In this document: positions 19,461 to 27,887 of the stretch, in pieces | How positions within the stretch are numbered: the first letter of the stretch is position 1 | Layout of the letters: every line of letters starts with the position of its first letter | DNA from: Pandoraea capi | Lineage (GTDB): Bacteria; Pseudomonadota; Gammaproteobacteria; Burkholderiales; Burkholderiaceae | Reading direction: 5' to 3' | Length of the DNA: 64,000 nt | NCBI RefSeq assembly: GCF_902459735.1 | Contig: NZ_CABPRV010000008.1 | Location: 186,001 to 250,000, forward strand | The notes under the pieces: model-generated | The model's database searches: none | Told to the model about the DNA's origin: nothing | What the model saw: only the letters and a program-made list of their open reading frames with translations | Translations under genes and position numbers: made by a program

Positions 19461-21359
19461 ATGCCGGAACTGAACTGGTTGCCTCGCTCGCCCGACTGGG
19501 CGAAGCAAGTGGATGCATTACCCAAAGACACCGCGCCCGCATGGCACGAACTGGTTCGGCTCGCCAACGAGAATCTGGACTTCGTGCAGACCGGGAAGCT
19601 CGACAAACGCCTGCAAAAAGCCTATGGCACGCAGCCGCCAGCCGATCTGACGAGCCCACAGGTGCGTCTGGCCCTACTCGGTTCGTCGACCATGGATCAC
19701 CTGCTGCCGGGCCTGAGAGTCGGCGCACTGCGCCGCAATCTCTGGGTGCAGACCTATGTGCCGGACTACGGTCAGTATCTGCGCGAAACGCTCGATCCGT
19801 CGTCCGGTCTGTACGCGTTCGCGCCGAACGTCGCGCTGTGCGCCTTCGACTCCCAGCACCTGATCGGCAGTGAAACCGCCGCGCTGAGCGCTGCACAGGC
19901 CGACGAGAAGATCGCCGCCGCCATCGACAATCTTCGTGCGTTGTGGCGTCGCTTGCGCGAGAACCTCGGTGCGCACGTCATTCAGCAAACCCTGATGCCC
20001 GCGCAAGTGGCGCTCATGGGCAACAACGAACAACGCATGCCGGGCTCGGCGCGCTGGCTCACGCATCGTCTGAACGACGCCCTGCGTCAGGCGGCAGACG
20101 AGGCCGGTGTCGATATTCTGGCGCTCGATGATGCTTGTGAACAGGATGGCGTGAGCGCATGGCACGATCCGCGCCTGTGGCTGCGCGCGAAGCAATACGT
20201 CACCCCTGCCGCTGCGCCCGCCTACGGCGATCTGGTAGCACGACTCGTCACGGCGCGCCGGGGCGGCAGCGCCAAGTGTCTGGTACTCGATCTCGACAAT
20301 ACGCTGTGGGGCGGCGTGATCGGCGACGATGGACTGGCCGGCATCGTGCTCGGACAGGGCAATGGCGAGGGCGAAGCGTTTGCCGCGTTCCAGCGCTATG
20401 CACGCGATCTGACGCGTCGCGGGGTGATCCTCGCCGTGTGCTCCAAGAACGACGAAACCAACGCGCTGGAGCCGTTTCTCTCGCATCCCGAGATGGTGCT
20501 CCGGCGCGACGACATCGCGTGTTTCGTCGCGAACTGGCAGGACAAGGCGAGCAACCTGCGCGCGATAGCGTCGCAACTCAACATCGGCCTCGACGCCCTG
20601 GTGTTTGCCGACGACAACCCGTTCGAGCGCAACCTCGTTCGCCGCGAACTGCCGATGGTGAAGGTGCCGGAGATGCCGGAAGATCCGGCCTTGTACGCAT
20701 CAACCGTCGCCCGTGGCGGCTATTTCGAAGGCGTGACGTTGACCGCAGAGGACCGCGAGCGCGCCGGACAGTATCAGGCCAACTTGCAGCGCGAAGCGCT
20801 GCGTACCAGTCAAAAGGATCTGGCGTCCTATCTGGCGAGCTTGCAGATGGTGCTCGAATGGAACGTGTTCAACGCCACCGATCTGCCGCGCATCGTGCAA
20901 CTGATGGGCAAGACGAATCAGTTCAACCTGACGACGCGCCGTCATACGGAAGACGAGGTGCAGGAGATGATGCGCGATCCGCGTGCCGTGCTGTTGCACT
21001 TCCGTCTGAAGGACAGCTTCGGCGACAACGGCATCATTGCGGTCATTGCCGCACTGCCGGACACGGCGGAGGCACCGGGCGACTGGCGCATCGACACGTG
21101 GCTGATGAGCTGCCGGGTGCTTGGGCGCGAAGTCGAGCCGGCCACGCTCGGCGTGCTCGTCGCGCAGGCACGTGCGGCCGGGGCCAGACGCCTGATCGGC
21201 GAGTATATTCCGAGCGCGAAGAACGGCATGGTCAAGGACCATTATCGAAACCTCGGATTTTCGCCGTTTGCCGAACATGAGAACGCCACCGAATGGGTGC
21301 TGGACCTTGGCGACTTCTCTTCACAAATAGCACCCATGGAAATCAGGAGCATGCAATGA
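19461..21359 (+). CDS. FkbH-like HAD-superfamily enzyme (acyl-ACP loading)
   Basis: The protein has 632 residues. The HAD motif KCLVLDLDNTLWGGVIGDDG places the nucleophile pair at D277 and D279. Later HAD elements are CSKNDE and VFADDNPFERN. An N-terminal region of about 260 residues precedes the HAD domain, and a GNAT-like region ends the protein (IGEYIPSAKNGMVKDHYRNL). Characterised FkbH enzymes take 1,3-bisphosphoglycerate and load a glyceryl unit on a carrier protein. The next gene, overlapping its stop codon, encodes an acyl carrier protein. In this operon the unit is probably destined for the exopolysaccharide; the acyl identity is inference. Confidence 0.82.
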   Translation: MPELNWLPRSPDWAKQVDALPKDTAPAWHELVRLANENLDFVQTGKLDKRLQKAYGTQPPADLTSPQVRLALLGSSTMDHLLPGLRVGALRRNLWVQTYVPDYGQYLRETLDPSSGLYAFAPNVALCAFDSQHLIGSETAALSAAQADEKIAAAIDNLRALWRRLRENLGAHVIQQTLMPAQVALMGNNEQRMPGSARWLTHRLNDALRQAADEAGVDILALDDACEQDGVSAWHDPRLWLRAKQYVTPAAAPAYGDLVARLVTARRGGSAKCLVLDLDNTLWGGVIGDDGLAGIVLGQGNGEGEAFAAFQRYARDLTRRGVILAVCSKNDETNALEPFLSHPEMVLRRDDIACFVANWQDKASNLRAIASQLNIGLDALVFADDNPFERNLVRRELPMVKVPEMPEDPALYASTVARGGYFEGVTLTAEDRERAGQYQANLQREALRTSQKDLASYLASLQMVLEWNVFNATDLPRIVQLMGKTNQFNLTTRRHTEDEVQEMMRDPRAVLLHFRLKDSFGDNGIIAVIAALPDTAEAPGDWRIDTWLMSCRVLGREVEPATLGVLVAQARAAGARRLIGEYIPSAKNGMVKDHYRNLGFSPFAEHENATEWVLDLGDFSSQIAPMEIRSMQ

Positions 21360-21607
21360 CCGACACCGAAATCCTCAACGCGCTGACCGACATTTTTCGC
21401 GACATCTTCGACGACGACACCGTGGTAATCACGCCGCAATCGTCGGCCGCCGATTTCGATGCCTGGGACTCCCTCTCCAACGTCAACATCATGGTCGCGA
21501 CCGAGATGCGCTTTGGCGTGCGTTTCAAGACGTCGGAAGTCGAAGGACTGAAGAACGTCGGCGAACTCATGGCGCTGATCAGAAAACAACTGGCCGCCAA
21601 GGGCTGA
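21356..21607 (+). CDS. Acyl carrier protein
   Basis: The product has 83 residues. The phosphopantetheine attachment serine is in the block AWDSLSNVNIM, about residue 40, within a helical carrier fold. The start ATG overlaps the upstream TGA and has CAGGAG upstream. Because it is coupled to the FkbH-like gene, it is the likely recipient of that enzyme's acyl unit. It may hand the unit to the MBOAT encoded next, as DltC does for DltB in teichoic acid alanylation. Confidence 0.88.
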   Translation: MTDTEILNALTDIFRDIFDDDTVVITPQSSAADFDAWDSLSNVNIMVATEMRFGVRFKTSEVEGLKNVGELMALIRKQLAAKG

Positions 21608-21657
21608 TCGCGCATTCACCGTAAAGTCTTGCGACTTTTTGACACAGATTCCCCGGT

Positions 21658-23250
21658 ATGCTGTTCAACTCCCTGCCGTTTCTCCTGCTGTTCCTGCCCA
21701 TCTCGCTGGGTGGGTATTACCTCGCGGGAGCGTTGCGCCCCATCGCGGCCGCCGCATGGCTGTGCATCGCCTCGCTGGTGTTCTATAGCTGGTGGAACCC
21801 GGTGTTCGTAACATTGCTGCTCGGGTCCATCGCGTTCAACTACGTCGTGAGCCTGGGCATTCTGTCGACGGAAAATCGCCCTCGTCTGCAATCGTGGTTG
21901 CTTGCGGGGGGCATCGTCGCGAATCTCGGGCTGCTGTTCTACTACAAGTATCTTGTCGCGCTGCTCGATTTTCTCGCAGGGTTTGGTCTCGTGTCGCACA
22001 GCGTGAGCGAAATGATCCTGCCGCTCGGGATCTCGTTCTTCACGTTCACACAACTGGGTTTTCTGCTCGATTGCCGTGCGGGCGTGGTACGCGAACGAAG
22101 CTTCGTGAGCTATGTGCTGTTCGTCACGTTCTTCCCGCATTTGATCGCGGGACCGATTCTGCATCACAAGGAAATGATGCCGCAGTTCGCCGACCGTGAG
22201 AGTTACCGGTTCAAGGCGGAGAATCTGTCGATCGGTGCGACGTTGTTCATTATCGGTCTGGCCAAGAAGGTCCTGCTCGCGGACAGCATCGCGCCGTGGG
22301 CCGAGGCGGGCTTCAACGCGCCTGGCGAGTTGCAGTTCATGGCCGCGTGGGGCACGGCGCTGGCGTATGCGCTGCAACTGTATTTCGATTTCTCGGGGTA
22401 TTCGGACATGGCGATGGGGCTGGCGAAGATGTTCGGCATTCGCTTCCCGCTCAACTTCAATTCGCCTTACAAGTCCACCGGCATCATCGAGTTCTGGACA
22501 CGCTTTCACATGACGCTCACGCGTTATCTGACGGCGTATCTCTACAACCCTGTCGCGATGACGATCACGCGGGCGCGCGCTCGCAAAGGGCTTTCCGTGG
22601 GTCGAAAGGCCACGGCGACCGCCCGCGGCTTCGGCAGCATGATCCTGTTCCCGACGGTCTTCACGATGGGGCTTGCCGGTATCTGGCACGGTGCGGGGCT
22701 CCAGTTCCTTATCTTCGGCTTGCTGCATGGAGTCTATCTCAGCGTGAATCACGCATGGCGGCTGTTCGGGCCGAATCGCACGCAACCGGCGACCGGGTGG
22801 CGTCGCGCCGCCTATGTCGTGTTGACGTTCCTCTGTGTGGTGTTCGCGCTGTTGTTCTTCCGCGCACACAGTACGCACGATGCTTTCACGCTGATCGGTA
22901 GCATGCTCGGCCTGAAGGGTCTCGAATCGCTCGCACCGATGCTGTATCCGCTGCAAGCGCTCACGCACGCAGACCCGAGCTGGACGGCGGGCGACCTGAT
23001 GCGTCTGTTTGTCGAGCGATGGAGCCAGGGCCTGCTGATCCTCGGGATGCTCGTGGTGGTGTGGTGTGCACCGAACTCCAATCAGATCATGAACGTGTAT
23101 TCACCCGCACTGGAAGGACCGGCGCCGGGCGCGCCGCGCTGGTTGCAATGGCGCCCAACGCTTGCGTGGACTGTCCTGTCCATGGGGGTGCTGGCCTACG
23201 CTGCGCTCAATCTGCACAAGACCGCCCGCTTCCTTTACTTCCAGTTCTGA
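21658..23250 (+). CDS. MBOAT-family membrane acyltransferase (AlgI/DltB-like)
   Basis: This is a 530-residue inner-membrane protein with about ten to twelve hydrophobic helices. The MBOAT histidine region reads GIWHGAGLQFLIFGLLHG near residue 342. Other family markers are PLGISFFTFTQLGFLLD, FFPHLIAGPI and DFSGYSDMA. It would carry an acyl group across the inner membrane for the AlgF/J/X-like proteins encoded upstream. The donor may be acyl-ACP because an ACP gene precedes it by 50 bases. The alternative is acetyl-CoA, as generally assumed for AlgI. Confidence 0.9.
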   Translation: MLFNSLPFLLLFLPISLGGYYLAGALRPIAAAAWLCIASLVFYSWWNPVFVTLLLGSIAFNYVVSLGILSTENRPRLQSWLLAGGIVANLGLLFYYKYLVALLDFLAGFGLVSHSVSEMILPLGISFFTFTQLGFLLDCRAGVVRERSFVSYVLFVTFFPHLIAGPILHHKEMMPQFADRESYRFKAENLSIGATLFIIGLAKKVLLADSIAPWAEAGFNAPGELQFMAAWGTALAYALQLYFDFSGYSDMAMGLAKMFGIRFPLNFNSPYKSTGIIEFWTRFHMTLTRYLTAYLYNPVAMTITRARARKGLSVGRKATATARGFGSMILFPTVFTMGLAGIWHGAGLQFLIFGLLHGVYLSVNHAWRLFGPNRTQPATGWRRAAYVVLTFLCVVFALLFFRAHSTHDAFTLIGSMLGLKGLESLAPMLYPLQALTHADPSWTAGDLMRLFVERWSQGLLILGMLVVVWCAPNSNQIMNVYSPALEGPAPGAPRWLQWRPTLAWTVLSMGVLAYAALNLHKTARFLYFQF

Positions 23251-23258
23251 GCCAGATC

Positions 23259-23666
23259 ATGTTGACTGCCCTGGGTTGCACTTTTCACCATATCGGGATC
23301 GCGTGTCGCGATCTCGATGCCGAGCAAGCGTACTGGGAAGTTCTGGGTTACTCGCTGGAGTCGCCGGAATTCGAAGACCCGATCCAGCGCGTGCGTGGCC
23401 GCTTTCTGACGGGCCCCGGCCCGCGCCTCGAACTCCTCGCACCGAGCGCAGAGGGGTCGCCCGTCGAAGGCGTGCTAAAACGTCGGACCAAGATGTATCA
23501 TCAGGCGTTCGAGACCCGCGAGTTCGATCGCGCGCTCGCGGCGCTGGAAGACACAGGCGCACGGCGCACCGCGGATCCTGCCCCGGCCATCGCCTTCGGC
23601 GGGCGCCGCATCGTCTTTCTGTTTCTGCCCAACGGAAACATTGTCGAGATCGTGGAAGCCGCCTGA
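23259..23666 (+). CDS. VOC-superfamily (glyoxalase/methylmalonyl-CoA epimerase-like) protein
   Basis: The product has 135 residues built from two beta-alpha-beta modules. It opens with CTFHHIGIACRDLDAEQAYW, which carries the first metal-ligand histidine, and has a second set at YHQAFETREFD and GNIVEIVE. This matches methylmalonyl-CoA epimerase-like VOC proteins. It starts 8 bases after the MBOAT gene and is the last gene of the operon. A role in isomerising or editing the acyl group held on the carrier protein is possible but is inference only. Confidence 0.75.
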   Translation: MLTALGCTFHHIGIACRDLDAEQAYWEVLGYSLESPEFEDPIQRVRGRFLTGPGPRLELLAPSAEGSPVEGVLKRRTKMYHQAFETREFDRALAALEDTGARRTADPAPAIAFGGRRIVFLFLPNGNIVEIVEAA

Positions 23667-23709
23667 GCGCGCCCGGGCGTCCGAGACGGTGCTGCCCAAC
23701 CTCAACACC

Positions 23710-24696
23710 TCAACGCATCGACGATTGCCAATGACGCAGCAGCGCGTGCGCTTGCGGCGTATCGCCGAGCACCCAGGGATCAATTGCGAACGCGATCACC
23801 CGTTGGGCGCCGTATTCGCTCGCGATGTCCCACTGCTTTTGAATGCGTGAAAAGCTGGCTGCGTGTGCCTTGAAGTCGACGCCGTCCTTCTTGCCGTCGG
23901 GAGCGCTCTGGAACAACTCCAGAATGAGATCGAACTTCGTGCCGCGTGAGACGAATAGCGTGCGCAGCGGCGCAAGCACAGCGTAGTTCTCGATGCCCCA
24001 TTCCCCTACGCCGTCCTGAACCATCGGATAGACGTCGACGCGATCGAGCAGCGTGCGCCACATCTCCTGCAACCCCCCCGGCCCGGGGATATGACTGTAG
24101 AACGTGGATATGGTCGGTGCGCGCCCGCAGGTGTCATGCGAGAGCTTCGACAGCGTGCCAAGCCATGCGGCGAGCTTGTCGAGCCGTGCGGGGTCGGACC
24201 AACTATATTGCTCAAGCTCATACGGCAGGTACCATCCCCGGAACGCGGGATGACGGGACAGCGCAGCATTGCGCAGGGCGACGGCGGCGCGCTCGTACGC
24301 GTCGCGCATGTAACTGTCGAGCACACTCGCATCGGTGCTGCCAAGCACGGACCACCAGCGCTCGTCGTATGGCACCCCCAAATGTACCCCGATACCCTGC
24401 GCGTGGCACTCGTCGAGCAACCGCGTAAGAAAAGCGGGGGATGCCTGCCATTCGTTCGCCGTATTGCCGCTGAGCGCGATCCACTGGACGAATATCTCCT
24501 GACAGCCCAGTGCACGCGTCATGGCGATGCGCGCTCGCCATTGCTCGCCCCCCCAATCCAGATGCTCGCGCCACAATTGCAGAAACGTGCCACCGATGCC
24601 CATCCGGGTATCACAGGCGACCAACGGCAGACACGTGGCGAGCGCGGCGGCGCGTAACAACCGTCGACGCATCGGAGAGTCGGGAAGCGCAGACAT
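23710..24696 (-). CDS. Lipoprotein of glycoside-hydrolase-like type (DUF4434-like TIM barrel)
   Basis: The protein has 328 residues with a lipobox (LPLVAC, Cys about residue 28), so it is a probable outer-membrane lipoprotein. The fold markers are those of DUF4434-like barrels: GGTFLQLWREH, IFVQWIAL, the strand GWYLPYELEQYSW with an acidic residue, and a late FDLILELFQ strand with a second glutamate. These acidic residues could be the hydrolase pair. A start eight codons later (MRRRLLRAA) is also possible. It is convergent with the exopolysaccharide operon, 43 bases from its end, and may trim or release that polymer. The substrate is inferred from position only. Confidence 0.65.
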   Translation of the reverse strand: MSALPDSPMRRRLLRAAALATCLPLVACDTRMGIGGTFLQLWREHLDWGGEQWRARIAMTRALGCQEIFVQWIALSGNTANEWQASPAFLTRLLDECHAQGIGVHLGVPYDERWWSVLGSTDASVLDSYMRDAYERAAVALRNAALSRHPAFRGWYLPYELEQYSWSDPARLDKLAAWLGTLSKLSHDTCGRAPTISTFYSHIPGPGGLQEMWRTLLDRVDVYPMVQDGVGEWGIENYAVLAPLRTLFVSRGTKFDLILELFQSAPDGKKDGVDFKAHAASFSRIQKQWDIASEYGAQRVIAFAIDPWVLGDTPQAHALLRHWQSSMR

Positions 24697-24863
24697 TGCT
24701 AAATCACCGAATTATGGGGAAAGGGCGAAGGCGAAACGCAGCATGGCGTCGCAGGCATCTTATCCCGCGGATCCCCGTTTCTGACAGATCTACGGATACG
24801 ATAGCCTTCACCGCAGCACACGAAGTCCGGCACAAGACCGGATTTCGTGAGTTTAATCGGGGA

Positions 24864-25457
24864 TTATTGCTGGCCAAACGCTTCGTAGTTCACATCCGTC
24901 ACGATCCCATTCGGATCGACTGTGACGGTCAGTTCGCGTTTCGATATCTTCAGGTTGAACGCCGACCCACTCGTCGTCACATACGAATACACGAGGGCCT
25001 GTCCTTCCTTGTCCTTGATCATGGGATAGATTGCATACCCTGCCGGACGTCCCAACAGCGCGACGACGTCCGCCCGAGTCGTCTTGCCCTTCACGATGGC
25101 CGAGCGCTTTGCGTCGTCAAAAGCACTGGCATCGTCCTTGAAGGAAGAGACGAACGAGTTCGATACGAGCAAATCTTTCCAGAACGACAGCGCCAGGGAT
25201 CGCGCCGGTATCACGCCCGGTTCCAGCGGCGCTCCCCCTACCGCAGCGTAAGCGTAGGACAACATCTTGACGTCCTCATCGTTTTTCGAGACTGTGCTCT
25301 CGCGATACGGACTCCCGTACTTCGCTTTGACCTCCGCGAGCGTGGTCTTGCCATTTTGCAGCGCCGAATCATCCGGACGAACGAAGTTGGTGCCGGCGCA
25401 TCCGCTCAGCACAATGCTCAACAACGCGCCGAGACAGATCATCGCAACTCGTTTCAT
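24864..25457 (-). CDS. Small lipoprotein with two BamE/SmpA-like repeats, function unknown
   Basis: The product has 197 residues and a lipobox (IVLSGC, Cys at residue 20). Two similar blocks appear: GKTTLAEVKAKYGSP and GKTTRADVVALLGRP. This is the pattern of BamE/SmpA-like folds, in which a short helix leads into a GxP turn. The ribosome binding site is AAGGGGA. Its base composition looks lower in GC than the neighbouring genes, which hints at acquisition. I do not recognise a specific function. It stands alone, with the DUF4434-like gene downstream on the same strand after a gap of 167 bases. Confidence 0.75.
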   Translation of the reverse strand: MKRVAMICLGALLSIVLSGCAGTNFVRPDDSALQNGKTTLAEVKAKYGSPYRESTVSKNDEDVKMLSYAYAAVGGAPLEPGVIPARSLALSFWKDLLVSNSFVSSFKDDASAFDDAKRSAIVKGKTTRADVVALLGRPAGYAIYPMIKDKEGQALVYSYVTTSGSAFNLKISKRELTVTVDPNGIVTDVNYEAFGQQ

Positions 25458-25571
25458 GAAATCCCCTTGAGAAGTAAAAGGCGGTTAGTCATGCGACTTC
25501 ATCGCCAATCGCTTTGCAACGCGCGTGATAGTTTTTGTGTCGCGCGCAATGAATATCGGCAGAAAGGAGGA

Positions 25572-25585
25572 ATTCCTTAAGGAAT
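25572..25585. promoter_or_regulatory. 14-bp perfect palindrome upstream of the small lipoprotein gene
   Basis: The sequence ATTCCTTAAGGAAT reads the same on both strands and lies about 115 bases upstream of the lipoprotein start in an AT-richer stretch. It could be an operator. Nothing else supports it. Confidence 0.3.
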
Positions 25586-25654
25586 CCATGTAGTTTTCTT
25601 AGGGAAAATTGAGCCGCTAACCCAAAGCCGGCGGCGGCACGATTTGCGGCGGAC

Positions 25655-26045
25655 TCATTGGGACGGCACAGTCCGAACGAAGTCGATAAACGCCTTGAGT
25701 GGCGCCGGCACCAGTTGCCGCCCCGAGTAATAGAGAAATGGCCCGGAGAAGGATTGCCACCACGATTCCAGAATCGGTTCAAGCGCACCGGTCGTGAAAT
25801 GAGGGCGCAACCAATCCTCAAATAGATTGATAACGCCAGTTCCGGCGACCGCCGCTTCGACAGCCAGATCCACAGCACCGCCTACATGGACGATGCGCGG
25901 GCCATCGGGATCGACCGCGATCACCTTGCCATTGCGCTCAAATTCCCATGGGTAGATGGTTCCGCTGCTGAAACGGCCACGGATGCAGGCGTGATCCAGG
26001 AGTTCTTTCGGATGTTTGGGGCGGCCGCGTCGATCCAGTTGGCGC
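25655..26045 (-). pseudogene. LysR regulator remnant, C-terminal part only
   Basis: Read without regard to a start codon, this frame gives the second half of a LysR effector domain: HPKELLDHACIRGRF, TIYPWEFERNGKVIAVDP, then FEDWLRPHFTTGALEPIL and LKAFIDFVRTVPSQ before the stop. The DNA-binding domain and the first half are absent. The homology fades out at the terminator of the neighbouring tRNA gene. An 89-codon frame within it starts with ATG, but it would make no functional regulator. The cut next to a tRNA 3' end suggests a past integration or deletion event. Confidence 0.75.
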
Positions 26046-26050
26046 AGAAA

Positions 26051-26079
26051 ACAAAAAAGCCCTTGAAACTCAAGGGCTT
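26051..26079 (-). terminator. Rho-independent terminator of tRNA-Ser
   Basis: On the minus strand a 9-bp stem AGCCCTTGA / TCAAGGGCT with a three-base loop is followed by a run of six T, 12 bases after the encoded CCA. It is a textbook terminator for the tRNA gene. Confidence 0.88.
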
Positions 26080-26090
26080 AATCGTTTGCT

Positions 26091-26181
26091 TGGCGGAGAG
26101 GGTGGGATTCGAACCCACGATACGGTATAACCGTATACCGGATTTCGAGTCCGGCGCATTCGACCACTCTGCCACCTCTCC
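26091..26181 (-). tRNA. tRNA-Ser (anticodon CGA)
   Basis: This is a class II tRNA with a long variable arm. The acceptor stem is GGAGAGG / CCTCTCC, with discriminator G and CCA encoded in the gene. The anticodon stem CCGGA / TCCGG encloses the loop CTCGAAA, giving anticodon CGA for UCG codons. The T-arm reads GTGGGTTCGAATCCCAC. It has its own promoter and terminator and lies next to serS, whose product charges it. Confidence 0.95.
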
Positions 26182-26237
26182 AAGCATTCTTGCTGCTTTG
26201 GTTCGCTGCCTGAGTGGCCTCAAGCAGCGAGAAAGAG

Positions 26238-26265
26238 ATTATAGCCGAATTTCTTTTTCGAGCAA
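26238..26265 (-). promoter_or_regulatory. Sigma-70 promoter of tRNA-Ser
   Basis: On the minus strand TTGCTC (26260-26265) and a perfect TATAAT (26238-26243) are separated by 16 bases. The -10 box lies about 56 bases before the tRNA 5' end, which leaves a short 5' leader for RNase P to remove. Confidence 0.8.
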
Positions 26266-26305
26266 CTCTTTTTTCGAAGTTTTTTACTTCGTCGCGCGGC
26301 CCGAC

Positions 26306-27634
<1,329 letters not shown>

Positions 27635-27887
27635 TCACGTCGGTGAGCCTTGAATTGGGTGTTGGCCGTTGCCTGGGCAATCCCAGTCAACATTTCGTCG
27701 TACAACGGCAATGGCGGGATTTTACCAAACGCGCAGCACGATGACGCGATTTAGCATCTCTCCCCTCGCCAGAAACGCGTAATTGCCGGATTTCCGAGGG
27801 GACGACGCCGGACGCGCGCTGTCATCGGTTCTCCCTCGACGTCATCGGCCAAACCACGGTCGACGCCATTGCTACGGCGTCTACGGC

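Noticed and set aside
21616-22968. A 450-codon minus-strand frame opposite the MBOAT gene
   Set aside because: Arg/Gln/Glu-rich shadow of a clear membrane protein gene.
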